A stretch of 64,000 nt of DNA from an uncultured Dorea sp. (GTDB lineage Bacteria > Bacillota > Clostridia > Lachnospirales > Lachnospiraceae). The position numbers and the translations under genes are program-made. The stretch's first letter is position 1. Each line of letters opens with the position of its first letter. The notes below the pieces were generated by a model. That model had not been told where the DNA came from, searched no databases, and worked only from the letters and a program-made list of their open reading frames with translations. Positions 16,088-25,078 of the stretch are shown here, piece after piece. Location: positions 62,001 through 126,000 of the forward strand of contig CAJTVU010000001.1 in NCBI GenBank assembly GCA_910580235.1. Reading direction: 5' to 3'.

Positions 16088-16545
16088 TTGGTAGGCAGCA
16101 TGGAGATTGTAGTTAGGAGCTCTCGGACGCTCTGAATCGTGATATCTAAACGATCCTCTATATAATCTGAAATGGCGGATTACACGCCTGTCTTGGCATG
16201 TACTGTAAAACCGCCCCGGGCATATATAGCTGCATAAGCAAGACTTCAAGTGGAGCGTTCTGAGTACAGTTTGTTTTGATTGTTATTTTCTTTATGCGAG
16301 TCCCTCTGGACGAGCATATAAGAAAATCTACAATCACTCAAACGGACGAAGTAGAGCGTAACGGTCTTGCGGTGCAGCTATATATGCACGGGGCGCTATT
16401 TCCATACACTCTCAAACGGACGAAGTAGAGCGTAACGGTCTTGCGCTACAGCTATATATGCCCGGGGCGCTATTTCCATACACTCTCAAACGGACGAAGT
16501 AGAGCGCAGCGGTCTTGCTTATGCAGCTATATATGCGCGGGGCGC
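16088..16545. repeat. solo family D arm and family A copy 3 with three right arms
   Basis: 16088-16130 repeats the left arm of the palindrome at 14521 (GGAGATTGTAGTTAGG). From about 16150 follows the leader shared with copy 2, then the left arm (16210-16245, CCCCGGGCATATATAGCTGC then ATAAGCAAGAC), a central hairpin, and right arms ending near 16394, 16468 and 16540. Only the outermost right arm is fully complementary to the left arm; the inner two differ at the ATAAG/CCG positions. The 670 bp from 15960 to 16630 hold only these repeats. Confidence 0.85.
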
Positions 16546-16630
16546 TTTTTCCATACATCCTTAAACAGACGAAGACGCGTATAAACTGTCCCTATTTTGC
16601 CAATACTGTACTAAAAAAGGAGTTGTCCTT

Positions 16631-17008
16631 ATGAAAAATAAGTACGGAATCGGGTTCTTCGTCATTACGATTACGGCAGTCTTCCTCATTACATGCGCCT
16701 ACCAGCTAAGCTATTACAAAGCGAAGGAAAAGGCAGATACCTTGCGGGTAGAAAAAGAAGAGGTCCCGGCAGAGGAGCCAGAGGTATCTGTCCCTACCGA
16801 AGGCTCCGCCTTAAAAGAAGATTGCTATTACCTCATGGAAGTAAACGGCTACATCGTCGTCTACTTGAGCGATAAAAAGACCCCTTACGAGTACACAGAC
16901 ATCCTCTACGACCAGCTTCCAGAGAGGCTTCGGGACGAGATACGCAATGGCAAGTATGTAGAAGGACAGAAAGAACTGTACGGCTTCCTTGAGAATTATT
17001 CCAGCTGA
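16631..17008 (+). CDS. membrane-anchored protein with BofC-like C-terminal domain
   Basis: 125 residues: an N-terminal membrane anchor (about 7-26, GIGFFVITITAVFLITCAYQ), a Glu/Pro-rich linker and a C-terminal domain YYLMEVNGYIVVYLSDKKTPYEYTDI...LYGFLENYSS that resembles the BofC C-terminal domain of sporulation checkpoint proteins. Role in Lachnospiraceae is not known to me. AAAGGAG precedes the ATG. It is convergent with the SpoVB-like gene. Confidence 0.75.
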   Translation: MKNKYGIGFFVITITAVFLITCAYQLSYYKAKEKADTLRVEKEEVPAEEPEVSVPTEGSALKEDCYYLMEVNGYIVVYLSDKKTPYEYTDILYDQLPERLRDEIRNGKYVEGQKELYGFLENYSS

Positions 17009-17045
17009 TCTGGAACAAAGCGGACAAGTCCGCTTCAGCTATGAT

Positions 17046-17077
17046 AAAAAAATGAGGCTTTATCTAAAAAGCCTCAC
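17046..17077 (-). terminator. intrinsic terminator of the SpoVB-like gene
   Basis: Reading leftward, TGAGGCTTTTTAGATAAAGC then CTCA forms a stem followed by seven Ts. The stem begins inside the last codons of the gene, whose TAA sits in the loop. Confidence 0.8.
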
Positions 17078-18718
17078 CTTATGGCATGCCCGCACAAGGA
17101 GCGTGCCTTTTGGCATATCGTAAAGCTCTGCTTCCGTGATCCCGCCAAGGAGGATCATGGAAATACCATATACGAGCATAGCGATAGGCAGGACAAGGAC
17201 CGTTGCGATCCGCGCGCCGATGAACACCTCAAACAGAAGATGCACGGCCAATGTCACGACGCCCATAATGAGCGCCGCAAGAGACGGTATCATAAACGTC
17301 TTCTTCTGCTCCTGTACATACCCGATCTGCTCCCTTAAAGAATGGGCGTTCAAGATGCACGCAGAGCCAGAGAATACGATACGCCCCACAACGACTGCAT
17401 AGATCCCCCACTTGAACACGACAAGCATGACGAAAAGCGACGCAGCATAGACTGCAAGGGAGATCGTCGCATTCTTCACGGGAGCCATCATATTGTCAAG
17501 CCCCTGGAGCACAGCGTTCGTAACCGTTGACAGGCAGTAGAACACGACCGATATGGCCCCGATCTGAAGCATGGCCCCGCCCACCTGGTTGTCCTGCGCG
17601 AAGAACAAGAGATCCAGGATCGGCTCCGCCAGTACGATAAAGCCGACCGCGCAGGGGATCGCTATGATCATATTAAACCGTGTGACCTGCTGTATCTTGC
17701 TGTAAACGACCTTCCGGTTCCCGGTCTGGGCCGCCGTAACGATGGCCGGGATTAAAGAGGAGCCGAAAGAATGGGCTACTGCAAGCGGGACATTGATCAA
17801 AGTATCATACTTTCCGTTCAGGATCCCGAGAAGGGACGTATAGCTGTCCTCACTGTGCCCCTGAGCCGCCATAATATTGGCGAACATAGCATTGTCGATC
17901 ACGCCGCACAGGTTGTACACTGTAGAGCTTAAGATTACCGGCGCTACTGTAAGAAGCAGGATCTTGAATATCCTCCGGTAGCTTTCTTTCCTATGCCTCC
18001 TGTCCGCGCGCATCCTCCGCCCGAACAGCTTCTTATACGCCGAGAAGACCGCGGCCAGAAAAATCAGCGCAGACAGCGCGCCAACTACTGTCCCGAGAGT
18101 CCCTCCGGCCGCGGAATACGCCGCCCCGTAAGCTTCCTTCCCCCGCTTCTGAGCCACTTCCATGCCCATCTTCAGCAGGACGTATGCGCCTCCGATGCTG
18201 ACCGCCGCATTGATGATCTGCTCCAGCACTTGCGAGAATGCAGTCGGTACCATGGAGCCGTTCCCCTGGAAGAACCCCCGAAGGACGCCCAGCACCGCCA
18301 CGATAAGGATGCAGGGCGCCAGCACGCGCAAAGCATAGGAGCTGAATTCCATAGCCATGATATCCGTCGCGATAAAATCCGCGCCGAACAGGATCACAGC
18401 GGCAGCAAAGCCTCCCGTAGCGATGGCGAACGACATCGCTCCACGAAAGACACGGTACGCGTTCCTGTATTCTCCTCTGGCCACTCTTGCTGACACAAGC
18501 TTGGACACTGCAAGAGGCAGCCCATAGGACGTAAGAGTCAAGGCGATCGCATAGATCTGGAACGCTACGCCGTAGTACCCCATTCCCTTATCGCCCAGTA
18601 TATTCACGAGGGGGATCCTGTATACAGCCCCGATTATCTTGGTGATCACGCCGGCAACAGCGAGGATCGAGCCCTGTATAAGAAAGTTCTTCCCTCTTTG
18701 CTTTTTATTTTCAGCCAT
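17060..18718 (-). CDS. SpoVB/MurJ-like polysaccharide flippase
   Basis: 552 residues with about 14 hydrophobic segments, beginning FLIQGSILAVAGVITKIIGAVYRIPLVNILGDKGMGYYG, the characteristic start of the putative polysaccharide biosynthesis/SpoVB family of MOP-superfamily exporters. Family members flip lipid-linked cell wall precursors; SpoVB acts in spore cortex synthesis and related copies substitute for MurJ. Which role applies here cannot be decided from sequence. It lies directly downstream of ybeY (13 bp). Confidence 0.9.
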   Translation of the reverse strand: MAENKKQRGKNFLIQGSILAVAGVITKIIGAVYRIPLVNILGDKGMGYYGVAFQIYAIALTLTSYGLPLAVSKLVSARVARGEYRNAYRVFRGAMSFAIATGGFAAAVILFGADFIATDIMAMEFSSYALRVLAPCILIVAVLGVLRGFFQGNGSMVPTAFSQVLEQIINAAVSIGGAYVLLKMGMEVAQKRGKEAYGAAYSAAGGTLGTVVGALSALIFLAAVFSAYKKLFGRRMRADRRHRKESYRRIFKILLLTVAPVILSSTVYNLCGVIDNAMFANIMAAQGHSEDSYTSLLGILNGKYDTLINVPLAVAHSFGSSLIPAIVTAAQTGNRKVVYSKIQQVTRFNMIIAIPCAVGFIVLAEPILDLLFFAQDNQVGGAMLQIGAISVVFYCLSTVTNAVLQGLDNMMAPVKNATISLAVYAASLFVMLVVFKWGIYAVVVGRIVFSGSACILNAHSLREQIGYVQEQKKTFMIPSLAALIMGVVTLAVHLLFEVFIGARIATVLVLPIAMLVYGISMILLGGITEAELYDMPKGTLLVRACHKVRLFR

Positions 18719-18731
18719 ATTCCACTCCGTT

Positions 18732-19226
18732 TTATCGAGTTATGTCAAGTTCTTTCAATATCTTTTCCTGAAGGCTCTCCATCTGAAGCCTCTCTTCCTC
18801 CTCCATATGGTCGTGCCCACATAAGTGCAGCACGGAATGGGCGACCAGAAAAGCAAATTCTCGTCTGACGCTGTGCCCGTACTCCTCCGCCTGAGCGCGC
18901 ACTCTCTCCTTGGAGATCACAATATCCCCCAACAGAAGCTCTCCGCTGTCCGGATCAAAACATCCTGCCTGCTCTTCGACATATGAGAAATCTCCCGGCT
19001 GGGGAAGATCGGCTGCCGGAAACGACAGGACGTCCGTCGCTCTGTCTATGCCGCGGAACTCCCGGTTCATCTTATGGATCTCTTCGTCCCCCGTAAGGAG
19101 CATATTAAGCTCCGTCTCGTACGGACAGCCGACAGCTCCAAGCGCCGCCTCCGACACAAGAATGGCTAACGCCTCACAGTCAAGGCCGAGGCGTACGTCC
19201 CCCTCTTCTTCATAATAAAGTGTCAT
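18732..19226 (-). CDS. ybeY: endoribonuclease YbeY
   Basis: A 164-residue zinc-dependent RNase for 16S rRNA 3' maturation and ribosome quality control. The metal-binding motif HSVLHLCGHDH places the ligands at H130, H134 and H140; the upstream signature is MNREFRGIDRATDVLSFP. Its start overlaps the phoH stop (4 bp), part of the conserved yqfC-yqfD-phoH-ybeY sporulation/RNA cluster. Confidence 0.96.
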   Translation of the reverse strand: MTLYYEEEGDVRLGLDCEALAILVSEAALGAVGCPYETELNMLLTGDEEIHKMNREFRGIDRATDVLSFPAADLPQPGDFSYVEEQAGCFDPDSGELLLGDIVISKERVRAQAEEYGHSVRREFAFLVAHSVLHLCGHDHMEEEERLQMESLQEKILKELDITR

Positions 19227-20224
19227 TGCTTTCTCCTTCTATCCCGCTTGTCCCGGCTCTTCCCGGCCGGCCTGCTCTCATAGTCCTCGTAGGCCTTGAC
19301 GATCTTCTGCACAAGAGGATGGCGCACTACGTCTTTGCTTGTTAGACGGCATATGCTGATATCCTCAATATTCTTCACGACCCGCACCGCCACGTCAAGC
19401 CCGGAAGCCTGTCCAGGAGACAGATCTTTCTGCGTCTCATCGCCGGTGATCACGACCTTGGAGCCGAAGCCGATCCTCGTAAGGAACATCTTCATCTGTG
19501 CAGGCGTCGTATTCTGTGCTTCATCAAGGATGATAAAAGCATTGTCAAGAGTCCGTCCTCTCATGTAGGCAAGAGGAGCGACTTCGATAAGCCCGCGCTC
19601 TGAATTCTTCAGGAAGCTCTCCGCTCCCATAATCTGGTACAGCGCGTCATAGAGCGGGCGAAGATAAGGGTCGATCTTGCTCTGCAGATCTCCCGGGAGG
19701 AACCCCAGCTTCTCCCCGGCCTCTATGGCCGGCCTCGTCAGGATTATCCTGCCTACCTCATTATTTTTAAAAGCAGTGATGGCCATGGCCATAGCAAGGT
19801 ACGTCTTACCCGTCCCAGCCGGCCCTAAGCCGAATACGATCATCTTCTCCCTGACAGCGTCCACATATTTCTTCTGGCCGAAAGTCTTCGGCTTGATGGG
19901 CTTCCCCTGCAAAGTATGGCAGATGACGTCCCGATCCATCTCAAGCACGTCCTCCGTGCTGTCCTCCATGGCCAGCGAAAGAAGATAATCTACATTCTGC
20001 TCCTGTATGACATTGCCCCTTCTGGAAAGCTCCGTCAGCTTGCCAAGAATGTCCCTCGCTTTCTCCACTCTGACGGCGTCCCCCAGGATCTTCACATTCT
20101 CGCCCCGCGCGATCAAAGTCACTTTTAACGTCTTCTCTATCTTTTTTGCATATATATCAAACTGCCCAAAGACATTCCCCTCATGTTCCGCTGGAATGTC
20201 AATCGCCGTTTCCATCATTTCCAT
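19223..20224 (-). CDS. phoH: PhoH family ATPase
   Basis: 333 residues with an N-terminal KH-like region (about 20-75), Walker A GPAGTGKT at 134-141, Walker B FIILDEAQN and the helicase-like motif ITGDETQKDL. PhoH proteins are cytoplasmic ATPases genetically linked to YbeY and RNA metabolism. The ATG at 20224 has AGGAGAAGAGG upstream and lies inside the 3' end of yqfD (26-bp overlap). Confidence 0.95.
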   Translation of the reverse strand: MEMMETAIDIPAEHEGNVFGQFDIYAKKIEKTLKVTLIARGENVKILGDAVRVEKARDILGKLTELSRRGNVIQEQNVDYLLSLAMEDSTEDVLEMDRDVICHTLQGKPIKPKTFGQKKYVDAVREKMIVFGLGPAGTGKTYLAMAMAITAFKNNEVGRIILTRPAIEAGEKLGFLPGDLQSKIDPYLRPLYDALYQIMGAESFLKNSERGLIEVAPLAYMRGRTLDNAFIILDEAQNTTPAQMKMFLTRIGFGSKVVITGDETQKDLSPGQASGLDVAVRVVKNIEDISICRLTSKDVVRHPLVQKIVKAYEDYESRPAGKSRDKRDRRRKQ

Positions 20225-21491
20225 CCTCTTCTCCTGTCTGTCCTTCCGCCCCGTCCTCCGGCAGCTCGGCCAGAGCCGACGGCTTCTTCGTCCCGACCGG
20301 CATAGCGACGGTCAGGATCCCTTTCGCTTCCGCGCTCTCTTTCCCTCTGTATATTTTAACATCATTCTCAATAATTTCTACCCCCTTTTTCTCTAAATCT
20401 TCACAATATTGGAAGAACCTGCCGCTCAAAAGCCTCTGGTACTCCTCTTGTTTATACGCTTTTTCCTCTGGCTCATAAGGGATTGCCCATCTGGAGCCAA
20501 AATAGATCGGAAGATAGAAATTATCGAACAGCTTCACCTGTTCCTCCCTGGAATACTGTTCAAAATGTTCATATTCATTTCGAATCCCCGCAAAGCAGAA
20601 GCGGAAATCTGCAATCCTCACATAATATTCCATTCTCTTTATATCATAACGCTTCTTCTCCTCGTAAGAAAGGCTCTGGCTGTCGAGATATTCAATGGAT
20701 GCCTGCCCCGTAATATCTGCATCGGACTCCTGATAATGGTAAGAAACGGTCTCTCCTGCGTCATTGTTCACCGGCACCTGGCCGGACACCAGAATATCTC
20801 CTTCCTTCACCTGCGCCCCTTCTTTCACCATAGGGACGCCTTTCCTTGTAATTATATCTGTAATGACACAGTCCTTGTCTGCGACAATGTCCACAGGGTC
20901 TGTGAAGCCCTCTCCTTCCATCCCCTCTTCCCCGGAGGACCTTGCCTGTATAGCGTCCTGGTTCTCTTTAATCTGTACGATCAGCCGCGTCCCTTCCACA
21001 GAAGCCGACACCCATATAATATCATTGTACTCCTTACGGATATCTTTTACAATCTGCCCGCAGTTTATGTCCGAAATCCGCATACCGTTCTTCACATCTC
21101 TCGATTCAAGGAATTCAAGAAGAGTCTCGTCGGTGCGGGCCAGATTCCCGCGTATATCAATGCTCCATATAAAACGGGACAGAGCAAAAATAAAAAGAAG
21201 GCAGGCGGCCGCCCCTACAAAGAACAGCTTCCGCTTCCTGTAGCTGTACAGGAAAAAGGGAAGGCCGACGCGGCTCACTATGACGGCCTTCGTTCCGGTC
21301 TTCCTTACAATGGGCCTGATCCGCCGGAATCCCGAAATGCTTATGCTCATCTCATAAGAATCCCCACATGGCTTCATATCCCACAGTTTTATCCCCCTGT
21401 GGCGGCAGGCATTTAAGAACCGCTCCGTCCCATACCCGGCGACCCGGATCCTTAAGTACCCCCGCACATACTGAAAAGCTCTTTGCAGCAC
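20199..21491 (-). CDS. yqfD: sporulation protein YqfD
   Basis: 430 residues. A cytoplasmic N-terminal part (GYLRIRVAGYGTERFLNACRHRGIKLWD), one membrane segment at about 93-110 (LFFVGAAACLLFIFALSRFIW) and a large external part with the YqfD pattern IDIRGN...NGMRISDINCGQIVKDIRKEYNDIIWVSASVEGTRLIVQIKE. YqfD is a sigma-E controlled stage IV protein in sporulating Firmicutes. The last 60 residues are an acidic, Gly/Asp-rich tail overlapping phoH. Confidence 0.93.
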   Translation of the reverse strand: MLQRAFQYVRGYLRIRVAGYGTERFLNACRHRGIKLWDMKPCGDSYEMSISISGFRRIRPIVRKTGTKAVIVSRVGLPFFLYSYRKRKLFFVGAAACLLFIFALSRFIWSIDIRGNLARTDETLLEFLESRDVKNGMRISDINCGQIVKDIRKEYNDIIWVSASVEGTRLIVQIKENQDAIQARSSGEEGMEGEGFTDPVDIVADKDCVITDIITRKGVPMVKEGAQVKEGDILVSGQVPVNNDAGETVSYHYQESDADITGQASIEYLDSQSLSYEEKKRYDIKRMEYYVRIADFRFCFAGIRNEYEHFEQYSREEQVKLFDNFYLPIYFGSRWAIPYEPEEKAYKQEEYQRLLSGRFFQYCEDLEKKGVEIIENDVKIYRGKESAEAKGILTVAMPVGTKKPSALAELPEDGAEGQTGEEDGNDGNGD

Positions 21492-21523
21492 CTGATACCT
21501 TATCTCCCCTCTTCATTCATACT

Positions 21524-21799
21524 TTACTGATATTCAATCGATGTGATATGGCCTGTAACCTTCATATCATCATTCGTGTAGTACTCAATGTGTAGAGCCT
21601 TCCCCGCGATCCGTATCTGGCCCGCCTTCGTCTGGAGCCGTACAAGATCGTCTGTATACTCGATGATCCCTCTGTAATTTTCAATCCCGACTTCCATGCA
21701 TCCCAGGACAGTAAGTATAGGCTGGCCTAAAAGCACGTCTTTGGGAAGGCCCGAAGCCTCTGCGATCCTATGTTTCAAAGAATTCATAAATAGCGCCAT
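21524..21799 (-). CDS. yqfC: sporulation protein YqfC
   Basis: A 91-residue protein: LPKDVLLGQPILTVLGCMEVGIENYRGIIEYTDDLVRLQTKAGQIRIAGKALHIEYYTNDDMKVTGHITSIEY is the YqfC/YabP-like fold, which in this family often uses this exact order of G-E-N-R and I.G..L.I..... It precedes yqfD by 32 bp, the conserved order. No strong ribosome site is seen before the ATG at 21799; an internal ATG at 21787 is possible. Confidence 0.9.
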   Translation of the reverse strand: MALFMNSLKHRIAEASGLPKDVLLGQPILTVLGCMEVGIENYRGIIEYTDDLVRLQTKAGQIRIAGKALHIEYYTNDDMKVTGHITSIEYQ

Positions 21800-21818
21800 T
21801 TTCAGAATTTATCTAAGT

Positions 21819-22433
21819 CTATGAAATATCTTCTCCCGATATGCATCGTTTCACCGCTTCAATATCCCCGTCAAATACAGCCGCCCTCATCCCTGTCCGT
21901 CTGGCCGCCTCCACATTCTCCTCTCTGTCGTCCAGGAAAAAGCACTCTTTTGGCAGCAGCTGGTACTTTTCAAGGAGATATTTATAAATCCTCTCGTCCG
22001 GCTTAATCATATGGATGTCGCAGGACACTACGATCCCGTCAAAATACGAGAAATCGGCAAAGCGCGGGAAGTAGTTGTAAAAAGAACTACTGGCATTGGA
22101 TAGTACATACAGACGGCGGCCCTCCTCCTTTTGCCTGTCGCAGAATTCCTTCATCCCCTGAACAGGCCGCATACACATCGTCCAATCGACCGCACAGCTC
22201 TTAAGCGCGCCGTGAAGCCTCTCCGGCACTCTCTCCCGCACTTTATAGAAGCGTTCCAGATCCGTAAGGCGCCCCAGATCTCCCTGCTCCCACTCCGGCC
22301 CTTCAAAGAGCTCCCTCCTTATGATCGCCCGATCGGCTTCTTTCTCAAGAAAATAGTCCAGGCATACTTCCGGATCATAATCAAGCAGCACATTTCCCAT
22401 ATCAAAAATAATATTCTTTATACTTTTCGACAT
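21819..22433 (-). CDS. HAD family hydrolase
   Basis: 204 residues. Catalytic motif I is NIIFDMGNVLLDYD; motif II is LYVLSNASS; motif III/IV CFFLDDREENVEAARRTGMRAA. The first Asp is followed by M-G-N, the pattern of the HAD-IA epoxide-hydrolase-like/YihX group of small-molecule phosphatases. Substrate unknown. It lies 19 bp upstream of yqfC and could share its transcript. Confidence 0.9.
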   Translation of the reverse strand: MSKSIKNIIFDMGNVLLDYDPEVCLDYFLEKEADRAIIRRELFEGPEWEQGDLGRLTDLERFYKVRERVPERLHGALKSCAVDWTMCMRPVQGMKEFCDRQKEEGRRLYVLSNASSSFYNYFPRFADFSYFDGIVVSCDIHMIKPDERIYKYLLEKYQLLPKECFFLDDREENVEAARRTGMRAAVFDGDIEAVKRCISGEDIS

Positions 22434-22537
22434 ATCTCCCTTCCCTTCTCCAGCATATATTTTCTTTCATTATAGCACGCAGGAGCAGCATTTTACATAT
22501 GATATATGGAACAAGAAAAAGAAAGAAGGCACAAGAA

Positions 22538-22909
22538 ATGCCAGACACTGTAAATTTTCATGAAGAGCTCGACGACGTTGATTTTAATGAGGATATGGAT
22601 AAGGCCTGCCCTGCCGTCGGATACCAGAAAGTGCGAGTGTCCGTCCCGGTGACGATAATTCCTTTTGCCCATACAGGAACGACAAAAATCAAGTGCTGCG
22701 GCCATCCGATCGTGACAGCTGAAGATCCCTCCTGCACAGGGAAAAAGAACGGCCGATGCTCTTTTACTATAAGCCAGACTATCTGCGTGGAGATTCCCGT
22801 TGAATTTGGGGCGACTACGACTGTAGGGGACACTTATGTAGACTGTCTTACCGCCTCCGCCTACGACATATGCGAGCACTGCGAATGCGAGGAAGAGCTG
22901 GACGTATAG
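22538..22909 (+). CDS. Cys-rich protein of unknown function
   Basis: 123 residues from the ATG at 22538 (AGAAGG upstream); an ATG at 22499 is an alternative. It has an acidic N-terminus and about nine cysteines (KCCGHPIV, SCTGKKNGRCSF, TICVEIPVEFG, VDCLTAS, CEHCECEEEL). The repeated strand pattern VSVPVTIIPFAHTG / TICVEIPVEFGATTTVGDTYVDC suggests a small beta domain. I recognise similar unnamed Clostridia proteins but no assigned function; a spore surface role is only a guess. It stands alone between two leftward genes. Confidence 0.7.
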   Translation: MPDTVNFHEELDDVDFNEDMDKACPAVGYQKVRVSVPVTIIPFAHTGTTKIKCCGHPIVTAEDPSCTGKKNGRCSFTISQTICVEIPVEFGATTTVGDTYVDCLTASAYDICEHCECEEELDV

Positions 22910-23008
22910 CATCTGTACGACAAGCCTGCGGAGTATCTGACCCTCGCGGCATTCGCCAAATATCCGCGCAAGCGCGGCTGCTTGGCTCATTGCTCACGGG
23001 AATAAAGG

Positions 23009-23041
23009 CGCCCACGTAAATGCTATGCATTTACGTGGGCG
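23009..23041. terminator. strong convergent hairpin
   Basis: GCCCACGTAAATGC and its inverse GCATTTACGTGGGC (23010-23040) form a 14-bp stem with a 3-base loop between the convergent Cys-rich protein and chemotaxis receptor genes. The T-tract is weak on both strands, so terminator use is likely but not certain. Confidence 0.6.
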
Positions 23042-23076
23042 GAGTAAAATCATGATCTACATAACAAGACCGGTTC

Positions 23077-24894
23077 CTAATATTTACTGGAATCGAAAGT
23101 CAACGGTTCATCGTAAGGGCTGCTGTCCATAGACGGGGAAGAGATCCCACTGTTCGCTGCCGGGAACGGCGCGCTCCCAATACCGCCCTGCACGCTGTCA
23201 CGCAGATGTACGGCGCTGACAAGGTTCTTTAGCACCTGTGCCTGTGAGGAAAGCTCCTGGCTGGCCGCCGCAGACTCCTCGCTTGTGGCAGAGTTGGACT
23301 GTACCACGCTGGAGATCTGGTCGATCCCCACCGTAATCTGGCCGATCGCGTTGGCCTGACGGTCGCTGGCCTCTGCGATCCGGTTGATGATCCTGGTCAC
23401 TTCCTCTGCTCCCTCTACCGTCTTAAGGAGCGCCTGCGCTGTCTCATCAGCAATGTAAGTACCGTTCTCCACCGCCTTTATAGAACGTTCAATAAGAGTA
23501 GATGTATTCTTGGATGCTTCCGCAGATTTGCTCGCCAGGTTACGCACTTCATCCGCGACTACGGCGAACCCTTTCCCGGCTGTCCCTGCACGAGCCGCCT
23601 CAACGGCCGCGTTCAGCGCTAATATATTCGTCTGGAACGCTATATCTTCAATAGTCTTAATAATCTTCCCAATCTCGCTGGAGCTCTGGCTGATCTCAGA
23701 CATCGCCTGGATCATCTCCTGCATCTTCTGGTTGCTCGCTTCCATCTCTGTCCCAACGTCGCCCGCCTTATCACTAGCCAGCTTCGCTGCCTCGGCGTTC
23801 TGCGTCACCTGCCCTGACACATCGTTGATCGATGCAGAGAGCTCCTCCACAGAGCTTGCCTGCTCCGTCGCTCCCTGTGCAAGCGTCTGCGCGCCGTTGG
23901 ACACCTGCTCGGCCCCGCTCGACACCTGGTCGGCCGATGTAGAGATCTGGTAGAACGTGTCGTTCAGCTGATCGGCGATCGTATTAAAAGAGACAAGCAC
24001 CGGATAAAATTCTCCTACATACTCTTCGGGGCAAAGAGACTCCACCCGATAGTCCCCGTCAGCGAGCTTCTTTAAGAAAGCATTCTCATCTGCGATGATA
24101 GATTTCAGCTTATGTACCATTTTCCGCACTTGATCAGACAGCACGCCAAACTCATCCTTCGACGTATAATCCAGCTGCGCGCTTAAGTCTCCCTGCGCCA
24201 TCTTGACTGCAGCCTCTTCTATCTGCTCCACCGGGATCCTGATCCCACGGATGACCCTCACTTCGACCAGGACGCTGAGCAGAAGGAAGATTACCATAAT
24301 CCCGACCTGGATAGCCGTCGACGTGCGGTAGAGCACGAAGCTCCCCTCCGTGGCGACGCGGGCTCCCTCGCCGTTGTAGACGATCAGCTTCGAAAGCGCC
24401 TCTTTCACAGCCGTATATCCTTTCAGCCCCTCATTATCCAAAAACTTGACCGCTCCGTCAAAGTCGCCTCTGTCAGCCCTCTGCATGAACTGTTCGTGAA
24501 GCGTAAGATACGAATTCCAGCTCGCTTTTACCTCTTCATAAATAGCCAGCCCGTCCGTATCCTCCGGGTCGACGGCAGCCATATATGTATCGATCGTAGA
24601 CTCGATCTCATTGCTCAGCCGCTCCATCTCGCTTAAGCTGTTCGCCCGATCGGTCTGACTCTCAGCCGTCACATATGTCCTCTGATTCAGGCGGAAATCC
24701 GACACTTCCGCGTCAGACTGGCGGGATCCGTTAACGCCGGCCAGCCACGTACTTGTAATAACGCGGGTCGTATCATTCATCCGTCCCATCAGCACAAAAG
24801 ACAAAACTGCGATAATCAGCATCCCCAGTATGGACATGCTCGTCATAAGAATCAGTTTTTTTCTAATCTTCATGTTCTTGATCAGGTTGTTCAT
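23077..24894 (-). CDS. methyl-accepting chemotaxis protein
   Basis: About 605 residues: TM1 (about 13-34), a four-helix-bundle periplasmic sensor (about 35-190), TM2 (about 195-215), HAMP (VRVIRGIRIPVEQIEEAAVKMAQGDLSAQLDYTSKDEFGVL), and a cytoplasmic signalling domain with the hairpin tip IAFQTNILALNAAVEAARAG. The tail SGISSPSMDSSPYDEPLTFDSSKY has no CheR pentapeptide. The ATG at 24894 is preceded by GGAGG; ATGs a few codons upstream are possible. No other chemotaxis or flagellar gene is in the window, so it is an orphan receptor here. Confidence 0.93.
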   Translation of the reverse strand: MNNLIKNMKIRKKLILMTSMSILGMLIIAVLSFVLMGRMNDTTRVITSTWLAGVNGSRQSDAEVSDFRLNQRTYVTAESQTDRANSLSEMERLSNEIESTIDTYMAAVDPEDTDGLAIYEEVKASWNSYLTLHEQFMQRADRGDFDGAVKFLDNEGLKGYTAVKEALSKLIVYNGEGARVATEGSFVLYRTSTAIQVGIMVIFLLLSVLVEVRVIRGIRIPVEQIEEAAVKMAQGDLSAQLDYTSKDEFGVLSDQVRKMVHKLKSIIADENAFLKKLADGDYRVESLCPEEYVGEFYPVLVSFNTIADQLNDTFYQISTSADQVSSGAEQVSNGAQTLAQGATEQASSVEELSASINDVSGQVTQNAEAAKLASDKAGDVGTEMEASNQKMQEMIQAMSEISQSSSEIGKIIKTIEDIAFQTNILALNAAVEAARAGTAGKGFAVVADEVRNLASKSAEASKNTSTLIERSIKAVENGTYIADETAQALLKTVEGAEEVTRIINRIAEASDRQANAIGQITVGIDQISSVVQSNSATSEESAAASQELSSQAQVLKNLVSAVHLRDSVQGGIGSAPFPAANSGISSPSMDSSPYDEPLTFDSSKY

Positions 24895-25078
24895 TTCAAT
24901 CATCATCCTCCATCTTATTGTTCGTAATTTCAGCCATATGTACACATTAAATGTATACATATTATTTTTAATTATAACACATCTGCCAGTAAAAATCCAT
25001 ATAGGGAATCTATCTTGCCACAAATTTCTTCCATTTCTGACAAAGCGCCGGCTCCTCTCCGATCAACATGATAGGCTC

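Noticed and set aside
6667..16630. Insertion sequence with a transposase
   Set aside because: No transposase or integrase frame was found anywhere in the island or the rest of the window; only non-coding elements are supported.
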